Shown in pieces: positions 1 through 8,096 of a DNA stretch of 64,000 bases. The notes below the pieces were generated by a model. It was not told where the DNA came from. It ran no database searches and worked only from the letters and a program-made list of their open reading frames with translations. The translations under genes and the position numbers were made by a program. This DNA is from Spinactinospora alkalitolerans (lineage in GTDB: Bacteria; Actinomycetota; Actinomycetes; Streptosporangiales; Streptosporangiaceae). The DNA is taken from positions 2,790,001 through 2,854,000 of the forward strand of contig NZ_JACCCC010000001.1 in assembly GCF_013408795.1 (NCBI RefSeq), given 5' to 3'. Position 1 is the stretch's first letter, and every line of letters starts with the position of its first letter.

Positions 1-542
1 GCTTGGCGGGGGTTTTCGCCGTGGTCGACGCCGCCGCCGGGCAGGTGCCAGGAGTCGGCGCCGGGGAAGCCGGGGGCGATCTTGGTGAGCAGGATGCGTC
101 CGGCGGGGTCGGTGACGATGCCGTAGGAGGCGAAGCGGTGTAGGCGGTGGCGGTGGTGGGCGGGTTCTTCGGTGCGCAGTTCGGCGGGGGTGGGGTGGGC
201 GGGGAGGGCGAGGGCTTGGCTGCGGGGCAGGGCGTGGGGGTGTGGGGTGGGGGTTGGGGCGGTGTAGTAGACGCGGTCGATGTGCATGCTGAGGGTGCCG
301 GTGGCGTCGTCGACGGTGGTGATCTCGGTGCGCGCGTCGGCGGGGGTGAGGGGGGTGTCGGGGGGGAGGCCTGCGGCGGTGCGTGCGGTGTGGGCGGGGT
401 CGTCGCCGAAGTGGACGCGGCCGGCGGGCAGGGTCCAGGTGCCGTCGGTGGCTTTGGTGACGGCGATGCGGTCGGGGCCGGTGGCGGCGATGAGGTGGGC
501 GGTGATCCGGCGCAGGGTGCGGATGGGTGGGCGGGTGGTCAC
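1..542 (-). CDS. NUDIX hydrolase, two NUDIX-like halves, 3' end outside window
   Basis: Read from the minus strand, a GTG start at 542-540 overlaps the TGA of the HAD gene by four bases (GTGA), so the two are translationally coupled. The first half (about residues 12-110) has a degenerate NUDIX-like stretch, LPAGRVHFGDDP, without the catalytic glutamates. A second NUDIX domain begins near residue 150 (GIVTDPAGRILLTKIAP) and enters the NUDIX box as LPGGGVDHGENP before leaving the window. The catalytic REx2EE part is therefore not visible. The family cleaves nucleoside diphosphates linked to another moiety; the substrate cannot be told. Confidence 0.8.
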   Translation of the reverse strand, partial: MTTRPPIRTLRRITAHLIAATGPDRIAVTKATDGTWTLPAGRVHFGDDPAHTARTAAGLPPDTPLTPADARTEITTVDDATGTLSMHIDRVYYTAPTPTPHPHALPRSQALALPAHPTPAELRTEEPAHHRHRLHRFASYGIVTDPAGRILLTKIAPGFPGADSWHLPGGGVDHGENPRQ

Positions 543-1264
543 AGGAGTCCTGCCGCGGTGGGGGCGGCCAGGCCGGGGAGTTCGTCGAGGCCGGTGATGG
601 TGGTGATGTCGGTCTGGCCGCGGTGGTTGCCGTGGCGGTCGAGGAGGATGGGGCGCAGGCCGGCGGAGATGGCGCCGAGGGCGTCGGCACGGAGTTGGTC
701 GCCGATGTGCCAGCAGCGGCGGGGGTCTGCGCCGAGTTGGCGGCAGGCGGTGTGGAAGATGCGGGGGTCGGGTTTGCCGGCGCCGGCGGTGTCGGCGCAG
801 ATGATGGTGGTGAAGTGGTGGGTGATGTCCATGGCGGCGAGTTTGTCGCGCTGGAGGGTTTCGATGCCGTTGGTGATGACGCCGAGGGGGATGCGGTGGG
901 AGGCGAGTCGGGTGAGGGCCGGGGCGGCGTCGTGGAAGGAGTGCCAGGCTGCGCGGTGGGCGTCGAGGTAGCGGCGGTAGAGGTCGTCGCAGTGGTCGTC
1001 GCTGATCCAGGAGTGGCCGGCTTGGGTGGCCAGGGCGCGGACGCGTTCGCGGCGTTGTTCGGTGAGGGTGAGGCGCCCGGCGATGTAGGCGTTGAAGGAG
1101 ATGTCGATTTGGACGTCCCAGAGGCGGCGGGCGGCTTGGAAGTCGGGGTGGCCGAGTCGTTCCATGAGTGCGCGCAGGCCGTTTGAGCTGGCGGCGTGGT
1201 CGTCGAGCAGGGTGTCGTCGAGGTCGAAGAAGATGGCCGCGGGCGCCTGGTGGTGTTCGGGCAT
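539..1264 (-). CDS. HAD-superfamily hydrolase (YjjG/nucleotidase-like)
   Basis: A 241-residue haloacid-dehalogenase phosphatase. Motif I is FFDLDDTLLDD near the N-terminus, motif II lies in GVITNGIETLQ, motif III in GAGKPDPRIF, and motif IV in CWHIGDQLRADALGA. The helical cap follows motif I, as in pyrimidine 5'-nucleotidases of the YjjG type; the true substrate is unknown. I chose the ATG at 1264 because AAGGA precedes it and the FFDLDD motif should lie near the N-terminus; an upstream in-frame ATG would add 31 unlikely residues. It is followed by the coupled NUDIX gene. Confidence 0.85.
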   Translation of the reverse strand: MPEHHQAPAAIFFDLDDTLLDDHAASSNGLRALMERLGHPDFQAARRLWDVQIDISFNAYIAGRLTLTEQRRERVRALATQAGHSWISDDHCDDLYRRYLDAHRAAWHSFHDAAPALTRLASHRIPLGVITNGIETLQRDKLAAMDITHHFTTIICADTAGAGKPDPRIFHTACRQLGADPRRCWHIGDQLRADALGAISAGLRPILLDRHGNHRGQTDITTITGLDELPGLAAPTAAGLL

Positions 1265-1402
1265 GGTTCCTTGGTTTTTTCCGTGGTCGGGGTGTGCGGG
1301 GCAAACGGATCCACGGTAGCGGGCCTGGGTGTGGGCGCGGGCGTCGGCCCTGGGCATTGGCCGGGGCGGGCGGGGCGGGTGTTGTCCGCGGGGGCGCCGT
1401 TG

Positions 1403-2350
1403 TCAGGGCAGGCGTTGGAACCAGATGAGGGAGGCGGTGGCGGTGGCGGCGGCGAGGAGGAGTGCGATGCCGACGAAGTGGGCGACGACTTCTTCGTGGA
1501 TGGTTTCGGTGCCCAGGGAGGAGCCGATGTCGTTGTAGACGTCGGCGAGTTCGGATTCGGATTCGGCTTCGTAGAAGTGGCCGCCGGTGTCGGTGGCGAG
1601 GTTTTCGAGGGCGTCTTTGTCGATGTTGGCTTCGACGTATTGGCCGTTGATCTCGATGATGGAGGCGCCGGTGCCGAAGGCGATGGTGGAGATGGGGACT
1701 TCGGCGTCGGTGGCGGCGTCGGCGGCGGAGGAGACGGGGCGGCCGCTGGTGTTTTCGCCGTCGGAGAGCAGGACGACGGCGGCGGGGGGCGGGTCGGTGT
1801 CGGCTTCGTCGTCGAAGGATTGGATGCTTTGCAGGGAGGCGAAGACGCCTTCGCCGATGGCGGTGCCGGGGGCGATCTGGAGGTTTTCGACGGAGTCGGC
1901 GACGGCTTGGTGGTCGTGGGTGGGGGAGGAGATGACGGCGGCGGTGGAGGAGAAGGCGACGAGGCCGACGTTGAAGCGGTCGGGCAGGGTGTCGACGAAG
2001 CCTTGTGCGGATTCTTTGGCTGCGCTGAGCCGGTCGGGGCGTACGTCGGTGGCTGCCATGGAGGGGGAGACGTCGACGGCGACGATGATGGTGGCGCGTT
2101 CGCGGGGGACCTGTACGGGCATGGCGGGGCGGGCGAAGGCCAGGATGAGGGTGGCGATGGTGGCCAGGAACAGGGCTGCGGCGATGTGGCGGCGCCAGCC
2201 GGGGCGCCTGGGTGCGATCTGGTCGAGGAGGGCGAGGTTGGTGAAGCGCAGGGTGTAGTGGGTGCGGTGGTTCTGGAGGATGACGTAGACGACGATGAGG
2301 GCGAGGAACGGCAGTAGTAGCCACAGGCGGCCTGCGGACAGGAATGTCAC
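1403..2350 (-). CDS. VWA-domain membrane protein (BatA-like)
   Basis: A 315-residue protein with two N-terminal membrane helices (about 8-26 and 55-74), then a von Willebrand A domain. The metal-site motif DVSPS (93-97) is intact and a later LLSDGENT supplies further MIDAS residues. A final hydrophobic segment near residues 290-308 anchors the C-terminus. It is the last gene of a MoxR-DUF58-VWA operon. In characterised relatives (Bat and MoxR systems) such proteins work with the AAA+ ATPase as chaperone or protein-maturation machines; the client here is unknown. Confidence 0.88.
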   Translation of the reverse strand: MTFLSAGRLWLLLPFLALIVVYVILQNHRTHYTLRFTNLALLDQIAPRRPGWRRHIAAALFLATIATLILAFARPAMPVQVPRERATIIVAVDVSPSMAATDVRPDRLSAAKESAQGFVDTLPDRFNVGLVAFSSTAAVISSPTHDHQAVADSVENLQIAPGTAIGEGVFASLQSIQSFDDEADTDPPPAAVVLLSDGENTSGRPVSSAADAATDAEVPISTIAFGTGASIIEINGQYVEANIDKDALENLATDTGGHFYEAESESELADVYNDIGSSLGTETIHEEVVAHFVGIALLLAAATATASLIWFQRLP

Positions 2351-2378
2351 GCTGTGTCTCCTTTGTTCTTCGCCGGCG

Positions 2379-3347
2379 TCATCTGGGGACCGCGGGTGTG
2401 TGGCGGGCCAGGCGGTGGGCGGTGCGGCGTTGTTGGACCACGAAGCGGGCCACGTCGATGATCCAGTCGCGGTCGGTGCGCAGTGTCAGGTGTGGTACGC
2501 CGCAGCGGCGTAGAGCGGTGCGGATGGCGTGGCGCTGGGCTGCGGCGGCTTGGGCGTAGCGCTGCCGTAGTTGCGCTGTCATGTGGACTTCGCGGGTGCG
2601 CCCTGTCTCCGGATCGGACATCGTGACCAATCCTATGTTGGGCAGGTCGAGTTCGCGGGGGTCCACGATTTCGACGGCGAGGGTCTGGTGGCGGTTGGCG
2701 AGTTGGCGCAGGGGGCGCTGCCAGGCGGGGGTGGTGTCGGGGGCGGCGGGGGTGTCGAGGAAGTCGGAGATGACGACGCGCAGGCCGCGGCGGGGGCGGG
2801 TGCGGGCGAGGTCGGTGAGGGCTTGGGGCAGGTCGTGGGGGCCTGCGGGGGTTTGGGCGGGGGTGCGGGGGGCGGCTGCGGCGGTGGACAGCAGCGCCAG
2901 GAGGGCGTTTTTGCCGGAGCGGGCGGGCCAGCGGCGGATGTGGCCGCGGTGCAGGAAGTGGGCGCCGAAGCGGTCGCCGATGTGTTGGGTGAGGACGTTG
3001 ACGGCGGCCAGGGCGCCGATGGCGACGTCGCGTTTTTCGGTGGCGGCGGTGCCGAAGTCCATGCTGGCGGAGAGGTCGAGCAGGGTCCAGCTTTCGAGTT
3101 CGCGGTCGGCGACGAGGTCGCGTACGTGGGGTGTGGTGGTGCGGGCGGTGACCGACCAGTCCATGTGGCGCACGTCGTCTTCGCCGGGCTGGTAGAGGCG
3201 GGCTTCGGCGGGTTCGCTGCCGGGGCCCGGGCGCAGGCCGAGGTGTTCGCCGTGCAGGAGGCCTTCGAGGCGGCGTACGACGCGCAGGTCCAGGCGGCGC
3301 AGTGCGGCGTGGCTGCGCGGGTCGATGGGTGCGGGGCGCCGGTTCAT
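2379..3347 (-). CDS. DUF58 domain protein
   Basis: A 322-residue soluble DUF58 protein with the family signature YQPGEDDVRHMDWSVTART and a VWA-like stretch LLDLSASMDFG that keeps the DxSxS pattern. The ATG at 3347 overlaps the stop of the MoxR gene (ATGA), which fixes the start; the reading frame is open far upstream but that extension is an out-of-frame shadow of MoxR. Gene order MoxR-DUF58-VWA is the standard arrangement of this system. No enzymatic activity is known for DUF58. Confidence 0.9.
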   Translation of the reverse strand: MNRRPAPIDPRSHAALRRLDLRVVRRLEGLLHGEHLGLRPGPGSEPAEARLYQPGEDDVRHMDWSVTARTTTPHVRDLVADRELESWTLLDLSASMDFGTAATEKRDVAIGALAAVNVLTQHIGDRFGAHFLHRGHIRRWPARSGKNALLALLSTAAAAPRTPAQTPAGPHDLPQALTDLARTRPRRGLRVVISDFLDTPAAPDTTPAWQRPLRQLANRHQTLAVEIVDPRELDLPNIGLVTMSDPETGRTREVHMTAQLRQRYAQAAAAQRHAIRTALRRCGVPHLTLRTDRDWIIDVARFVVQQRRTAHRLARHTPAVPR

Positions 3348-4390
3348 GTGCGCAGGGCGGCCGGGGCGGGTTCGGAGCCGGGGGGTTCGTCCCAGATGAC
3401 GCGGGGTGGCGGGACGGTGGCCAGGACGCGGTCGATGACCTGGGTGGTGGTGATGCCGTCGGCGAGGGCGTCGAAGGTGAGGACGAGGCGGTGGGCCATG
3501 ATGTCGCGGGCCAGGAGGCGGATGTCTTCGGGGAGGACGTAGTCGCGGCCGCGGATGAGGGCGAGGGCGCGGGCGGCGGCGACGAGGCCGAGGGTGGCGC
3601 GGGGGCTGGCGCCGATCTCCAGGATGGTGCGCAGGTCGCCCAGCCCGTAGGCCTGGGGTTCGCGGGTGGCCATGACCAGGCGTACGACGTAGTCGGCGAT
3701 GAGTTGGTGGACTTGGACGGTTTCGGCTTCGGTTTGGAGTTCTTTGAGGGTGGTGGGGTCGAGGATCTGGTGGGGCTGGGGTGGGCGGGTGCTCATGCGC
3801 CGCAGGATTTCGAGTTCTTCGTGGGCGCGGGGGTGGGGGACGGGGACCTTCATCAGGAACCGGTCGCGTTGGGCTTCGGGCAGCGGGTAGACGCCTTCGG
3901 ATTCGACGGGGTTCTGGGTGGCGATGACGATGAAGGGGTCGGGCAGGGGGTGGGTGGTGCCGCCCAGTGAGACCTGTTTTTCGGCCATGACCTCCAGGAG
4001 TGAGGACTGGACCTTGGCGGGGGCGCGGTTGATCTCGTCGGCGAGGACGAAGTTGGCGAAGACGGGGCCGAGTTCGACGTCGAACTGTTCGGTGGAGGGG
4101 TGGTAGATGCGGGTGCCGACGATGTCGGAGGGGACGAGGTCGGGGGTGAACTGGATGCGGTTGAAGGTTCCGCCGGCGACGGTGGCCAGTGTGGACACGG
4201 CGAGGGTCTTGGCGACGCCGGGGACGCCTTCGAGGAGGCAGTGGCCTTTGGCGACGAGGGCGACGAGGGTGCGTTCGACCATCTGGTCCTGGCCGACGAT
4301 GACGGTGGAGACCTCGTGCAGGGCCGCGCGCAGCAGGCGGGTGGCGTCCGCGGCGTCGCCGGTTTCGCGGTGTGCGTCGGGATCGGCCAT
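3344..4390 (-). CDS. MoxR-family AAA+ ATPase
   Basis: A 348-residue ATPase. Walker A is EGVPGVAKT (54-62), Walker B is VLADEINRAP (115-124), and sensor 1 lies in VIATQNPVESEG. Start ATG at 4390 has GAGGAG about 9 nt upstream; a longer start would add a basic, non-conserved leader. MoxR proteins are chaperone-like ATPases that act with VWA proteins, matching the two genes that follow with a 4-bp overlap and a 28-bp gap. Role in this organism is not known. Confidence 0.93.
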   Translation of the reverse strand: MADPDAHRETGDAADATRLLRAALHEVSTVIVGQDQMVERTLVALVAKGHCLLEGVPGVAKTLAVSTLATVAGGTFNRIQFTPDLVPSDIVGTRIYHPSTEQFDVELGPVFANFVLADEINRAPAKVQSSLLEVMAEKQVSLGGTTHPLPDPFIVIATQNPVESEGVYPLPEAQRDRFLMKVPVPHPRAHEELEILRRMSTRPPQPHQILDPTTLKELQTEAETVQVHQLIADYVVRLVMATREPQAYGLGDLRTILEIGASPRATLGLVAAARALALIRGRDYVLPEDIRLLARDIMAHRLVLTFDALADGITTTQVIDRVLATVPPPRVIWDEPPGSEPAPAALRT

Positions 4391-4557
4391 CGGGTGTGTC
4401 TCCTCTTGGCTGCCGCGGGGCCGGGCGCGGGCGGTAGCGCGCCGGGTACGTTGATGGTTGCGCAACGGCGAGACTACCCGCTGATGGGGACGGCAACCGG
4501 TGGTGGGGGCTCGCGGGGTCGTGTGTGGTGTTGGTCTCGTGGGAGGTGGCGCGTCGG

Positions 4558-5337
4558 GTGTCTGGGCCGCTGCAGGATGAGGATCCCCGCCAGGTGGGGG
4601 CGTTTCGGCTGCGCGAGCGGTTGAGTGAGAGCCCGGTGGGCGTGGTGTATCTGGCCCATGATGCGGGCGGGCGCGCGGTGAGCGTGGCGGTGCTGAGTGA
4701 GGGTGCGGCCGCTGATGCGGCGGCGCGGGACCGTTTCGTCGCGGCGGTGTCGAGGGGTGTGGGGGTTGAGGGTGTGCCGCCGCGGGTGCTGGCCTCCAAC
4801 ACCAGGGGGGGTGCGGCGGCGTGGGTGGCCGCGGAGCACGGTGGCGGCGGTGCGGGGGCGTTCTTGGCTCCGGTGTCGGTGGGCGGGGGTGGCGGTGGCG
4901 GCGGTGCGCCGGGCTATGCGCCGTATTGGGCGGGTGCGCATGCTGGTGTGTCGTCGCGGTGGGCGTGGCCGCGCGGCGGCGCGGGCGCGGCGGCGGGCGC
5001 CGACCCCAATTCCAACCGCGGGGTGGTCATCGGTCTGCTGATGCTGCTGCTGCTGTTTCTGGCGATGCTGGTGGTGCTGTACCTGTATCTGTCGGGCCTG
5101 CACCAGGAGGCGGGTTCGCGGCCGACGGACCTGCCGAGTCCGGGGGGGAGCGGTTCGCCGTCGTCGCCGCAGCCCTCGCCGAGCGGGTCGCAGGGGCCGC
5201 AGGATGCTTCGCCCAGTCCTGATCCTGATGCCTCGCCGAGCGTGGAGCCGGGCACGCAGGTGCCGTCGGTGCCGTTGGACGAGGATGATTTCACCGATTC
5301 GCCGGTGGACCCGCGCGACCCCGACGGCCTGGCCTAA
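4558..5337 (+). CDS. Single-pass membrane protein with degenerate kinase N-lobe-like start
   Basis: About 259 residues from the GTG at 4558, preceded by GGGAGG; a GTG at 4525 is an alternative. The N-terminus (DPRQVGAFRLRERLSESPVG, then VVYLAHD) resembles the first strands of actinobacterial Ser/Thr kinases, but the glycine loop is degraded, the lysine strand reads VSVAVLSEG, and no HRD or DFG catalytic loop follows. After a Gly-rich linker comes one strong membrane helix (about 155-179) and a Pro/Ser/Gly-rich acidic tail, presumably extracytoplasmic. It is divergent from the MoxR operon. It may be a pseudokinase-derived sensor or scaffold; function not recognised. Confidence 0.7.
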   Translation: MSGPLQDEDPRQVGAFRLRERLSESPVGVVYLAHDAGGRAVSVAVLSEGAAADAAARDRFVAAVSRGVGVEGVPPRVLASNTRGGAAAWVAAEHGGGGAGAFLAPVSVGGGGGGGGAPGYAPYWAGAHAGVSSRWAWPRGGAGAAAGADPNSNRGVVIGLLMLLLLFLAMLVVLYLYLSGLHQEAGSRPTDLPSPGGSGSPSSPQPSPSGSQGPQDASPSPDPDASPSVEPGTQVPSVPLDEDDFTDSPVDPRDPDGLA

Positions 5338-5616
5338 ATCGTTGACGGGAACGGGAGGCTGTGGCCGCGGTTCTCCGTGCACCACCGCATGACCTGGGAA
5401 GGCTGCCGTCAGCCCCACCAGGTCCGCACGGGCCCGGCCAAGACCTGGGAACAGTCCCGGCCTTGGTGGTTGCCGGGTCGCCGCCGCCCGCGGTGGTGCG
5501 GGCCCCGGGGCCGGCGGGGTGCCGGGCGGTCCGGGTGCGCCGCGGGGCGCGCCGGGATAGGTTCGGCCTCGTTCGTGGTTGGTCTGTGGCGGTCTGTGCG
5601 GTGGGGAGCGGCGGCG

Positions 5617-6618
5617 ATGGTGGGCGACCACCTTGGGTGGCGGTTGGCGGTGACGGCGGCGGCCGGGGTGCTGGCCGTGGCGGCGGCGGTGGCTGCGCTG
5701 GTGGTGGGGCCGTTCCCGCTGCCGCTGTGGGAGACGGTGGCCGCGTTGGCCGTGCCGCAGCGGGCGCCGGATGCGGCGCGGTTCATCGTGGCGGAGCTGC
5801 GGGTGCCGCGGCTGGTGTCGGGGGCGGGCGCGGGGGTCGCGCTGGGGGTGGCCGCGGCGCTGCTGCAGGTGGCCTGGCGCGGCCCGGTGGCCGATGTGCG
5901 GCTGTGGGGGATGGGGGGTGCGGCGATGCTGGGCGCGGTGGCGGCCGGCGCCCTGGCTTCGGCGTCGACGCCGCCGGCCGCGGTGGCCGCGCTGGTGGTG
6001 GTGGGCGCGGTGGCCGGGGCCGTGGGGGCGGGCCTGGTGGTGTGGCCGCTGCTGCGGCGTCGCGGCCGGGCCGGCGGGGGCGGGTTCGTGGTGGCGGCCG
6101 GGGTGGCGGTCGATGTGGCGTGTACGGGGGCGGCGGTGGCCGTGGCGGTGCTGAGCGTGCCGGATGCGGCGATGGTGGATGTGAGCCGGGTCGTGGTGGG
6201 GGCGACGCCGGCGGTTTCTGAGCTGGCGGTGCCGGTGGGGGGTGCGGCGCTGGTGCTGGGGGTGGCCGGTGTGGCGGTGGCGTGGCTGCTGCCGCGGCCG
6301 GCGCCGGATGCGGCGCGGGTGGTGGCCTGGGCGGTGGCCGGGCTGCTGTGCGGGGCGGCGGTGGCCGTGGCGGGGCCGGTGGCGCTGGCCGGGTTGGCTG
6401 CGGCGGGCGGCGCGTGGCTGCTGGTGGGCGAGCATCCGGGGTGGGTGGCCGCGGTGGCCGCGCCGCTGGGCGCGGCGGTGGTGCTGGCCTGCGATGTGGC
6501 GGGCCGGGTGGTGGCGCCGCCGCTGGAGGTGTCGGCGGGCTATCTGACGGGCGCGGCCGGCCTGGCCGTCGCGGTGGCGGTGGCGGCGGCCGGGCGCCGG
6601 GCGCGGGTCGCGGCGTGA
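5617..6618 (+). CDS. FecCD-type ABC transporter permease-like protein, diverged
   Basis: A 333-residue, highly hydrophobic Ala/Val/Gly-rich protein with about nine membrane helices. RVPRLVSGAGAGVALG followed by LLQ near residue 65 matches the conserved start of FecCD permeases, and the C-terminal GPVALAGLAAAGGAWLL with GAAVVLACDVAGRVV matches the family's late motif (normally FVGLxxPHxxR and DxxAR). The PHxxR motif is degraded. ATG at 5617 has GGGAG upstream. FecCD proteins import Fe-siderophores or B12 with an ATPase and a binding protein; neither is encoded nearby, so function or partner is uncertain. Confidence 0.72.
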   Translation: MVGDHLGWRLAVTAAAGVLAVAAAVAALVVGPFPLPLWETVAALAVPQRAPDAARFIVAELRVPRLVSGAGAGVALGVAAALLQVAWRGPVADVRLWGMGGAAMLGAVAAGALASASTPPAAVAALVVVGAVAGAVGAGLVVWPLLRRRGRAGGGGFVVAAGVAVDVACTGAAVAVAVLSVPDAAMVDVSRVVVGATPAVSELAVPVGGAALVLGVAGVAVAWLLPRPAPDAARVVAWAVAGLLCGAAVAVAGPVALAGLAAAGGAWLLVGEHPGWVAAVAAPLGAAVVLACDVAGRVVAPPLEVSAGYLTGAAGLAVAVAVAAAGRRARVAA

Positions 6619-6735
6619 CCCTGCCCGCTGGGCGGGGGCGGGGACATGCGGCGGCCGCTTCGGCCCGGCGCGGCCTCGGTGCGGCTACGGTGGGGCCAGG
6701 CATCCGGATCCCGACGAGGCGAGGAGGCAGCGGCG

Positions 6736-7029
6736 ATGGCGATTCTGGACGACGCGGCGATCAGCGCGGGCCTGGCCGACCTGCACGACTGGCGGCAGGA
6801 GCCGGGCGCCGTCCGGCGCACCGTGGAAGCGCCCGACTTCATGTCGGGGATCGCGCTGGTCAACGCGGTGGCGCGGGAGGCCGAGGAGGCCAACCACCAC
6901 CCTGATGTCGACATCCGCTACACCCGCGTGACGTTCACGCTGTCCAGCCACGACGTCGGCGGCGTCACCGAACGCGACCTGGACATGGCCGCGCGCATCG
7001 ACCGGCTCGCCGAACAGGGCGCCGGCTGA
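6736..7029 (+). CDS. 4a-hydroxytetrahydrobiopterin dehydratase (pterin-4a-carbinolamine dehydratase)
   Basis: A 97-residue protein of the family's usual length. The active-site signature NHHPDVDI (His-His-Pro) is intact and followed by YTRVTFTLSSHDVGGVTERDLDMAARID, the second conserved His and Asp of the family (shown here in two parts: YTRVTFTLSSHDVGG and VTERDLDMAARID). The enzyme recycles the pterin cofactor of aromatic amino acid hydroxylases; many actinobacteria carry it without an obvious hydroxylase partner. ATG at 6736 is chosen because GAGGAGG lies 8-13 nt upstream and the family starts just before LDDAAI. Confidence 0.92.
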   Translation: MAILDDAAISAGLADLHDWRQEPGAVRRTVEAPDFMSGIALVNAVAREAEEANHHPDVDIRYTRVTFTLSSHDVGGVTERDLDMAARIDRLAEQGAG

Positions 7030-7177
7030 GGGCTTCGCCTCCGATGCCCGGGGAGTACGCGGGGGAGCCGCCGGGCGGCGGGCGCGGTCCCGCCGGAGTG
7101 CGCATGGACGAGGCCCGCAGCAGGACCGGGGGGTCGAGGAGGATTACTACAGGATTCAGCGGTAGACCCTCACCGGC

Positions 7178-7640
7178 TCACCGGTCGGTGGTGAGCCCGG
7201 CCAGGGCGCGGGTCTTGTCGGCGTCAGTGGGCAGGGCGTAGCGGCGGGTGGTGTTGAGGTGGGTGTGTCCCATCAGTTCGGCCACCAGCACCACATCCAC
7301 CGGTGCGGCGGCCGCCTCGCCGCGGCCGCGCACGAGGTCGGTGCCGAAGGTGCGGCGCAGCACGTGCGGCCCGAAGGGTTCGCCGTCGTCGGCCGGGCCG
7401 ATGCCGGCCGCGGCCCCGAGGGCGGACACGATGGTGTTGGCGGCCCGGGTGGGCAGTGCGCCGCCGCCGCGGTTGCGCACCAGCGGCCCCCGCGGTGGGG
7501 CGGCCGAGATGGAGGCGCGGGCCTGGGTGTGCAGGGGGACGGTGCGGTCCTTGCCCAGGTCGGTGGAGGCGGTGAGCTCGTCCGCCAGGTCGCCGGGAAG
7601 GTCGAGGGTGCGGCGCGGCCGCCCGAGGCGGGCCGTGTTT
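7178..7640 (-). pseudogene. Tyrosine recombinase/integrase, C-terminal fragment
   Basis: On the minus strand the last ~150 codons encode a recombinase catalytic C-terminus: RTVPLHTQARASI, then HVLRRTFGTDLV (HxxR), then LMGHTHLNTTRRYALPT (second His and the nucleophilic Tyr), ending in a TGA at 7180-7178. The core-binding domain and the first catalytic Arg are missing. Homology fades where a 15-bp direct repeat begins (7634-7693). It is probably the remnant of an integrated element and marks the left edge of the accessory block to its right. Confidence 0.75.
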
Positions 7641-7693
7641 CCAGAAGTGGCTGAGGTGGGCTCCGCGCCCGCAGGGATCGTGTTTCCAGAAGT
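7634..7693. repeat. 15-bp direct repeat, 45-bp period
   Basis: CGTGTTTCCAGAAGT occurs at 7634-7648 and again at 7679-7693. The first copy coincides with the point where integrase homology ends. Possible explanations are a recombination scar, an attachment-site relic or a short tandem duplication. Two copies are too few and too short for CRISPR. Confidence 0.6.
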
Positions 7694-7794
7694 ATGAGCC
7701 CGGTCCGCCGGGGCTCTTGGCGAGCGGAACAAGCCCCGTGCGAGGATCCCGGTGACACGGCCGTCCCGAGGACACCGATGACAGGACCGGGCCC

Positions 7795-8082
7795 ATGAAC
7801 GACGCCGAGGAACGCCCCGTGGTGGTCGACGGCGGCGACCGCTCGTGTGTGCGGCTGCTGCTCGAACTACGCGGCCGTGTGCAGGAGTTGCCGCCCGGCA
7901 CGGTGGTGCACCTGATCGCCACCGATCCCGCCGCGCCTCTGGACCTGCCCGCCTGGTGCCACCTGACCGGCCACACCTACCTGGGCCCCGTCCACGGCTT
8001 CGACCGGTCCGCCTACGGGCTCCGGGTCGCGCAGGCGCCGCGCGCGACCCGGCCCGATGCCCCCTGGCACCCCGCCGTGTGA
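7795..8082 (+). CDS. TusA-family sulfur carrier protein
   Basis: A 95-residue protein of the TusA/SirA fold. VVVDGGDRSCVRLLLELRG holds the conserved cysteine at the start of the first helix, and HLIATDPAAPLDLPAWCHLTG matches the second half of the domain, where the family keeps D-P and W-C. The usual CPxP is reduced to SCVR. TusA proteins accept a persulfide and pass it to other sulfur-transfer proteins in the cytoplasm. The rhodanese-domain regulator less than 1 kb away makes a role in sulfane-sulfur handling plausible. Confidence 0.82.
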   Translation: MNDAEERPVVVDGGDRSCVRLLLELRGRVQELPPGTVVHLIATDPAAPLDLPAWCHLTGHTYLGPVHGFDRSAYGLRVAQAPRATRPDAPWHPAV

Positions 8083-8096
8083 GGGCGGAGCCGGTC

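Noticed and set aside
1196-2317. Long plus-strand frame of Gly/Val/Asp-rich protein
   Set aside because: Antisense shadow of the HAD and VWA genes; low-complexity composition from GC-rich codons and no family features.
3348-4802. N-terminal extension of the DUF58 frame
   Set aside because: Open by GC bias only, overlaps MoxR out of frame, and the ATGA overlap gives a clear start at 3347.
4474-6435. Large minus-strand frame opposite the kinase-like and FecCD genes
   Set aside because: Arg/Pro/His-rich shadow; the plus-strand genes have coherent membrane-protein features.
7634-7693. CRISPR array
   Set aside because: Only two 15-bp copies and no cas genes.
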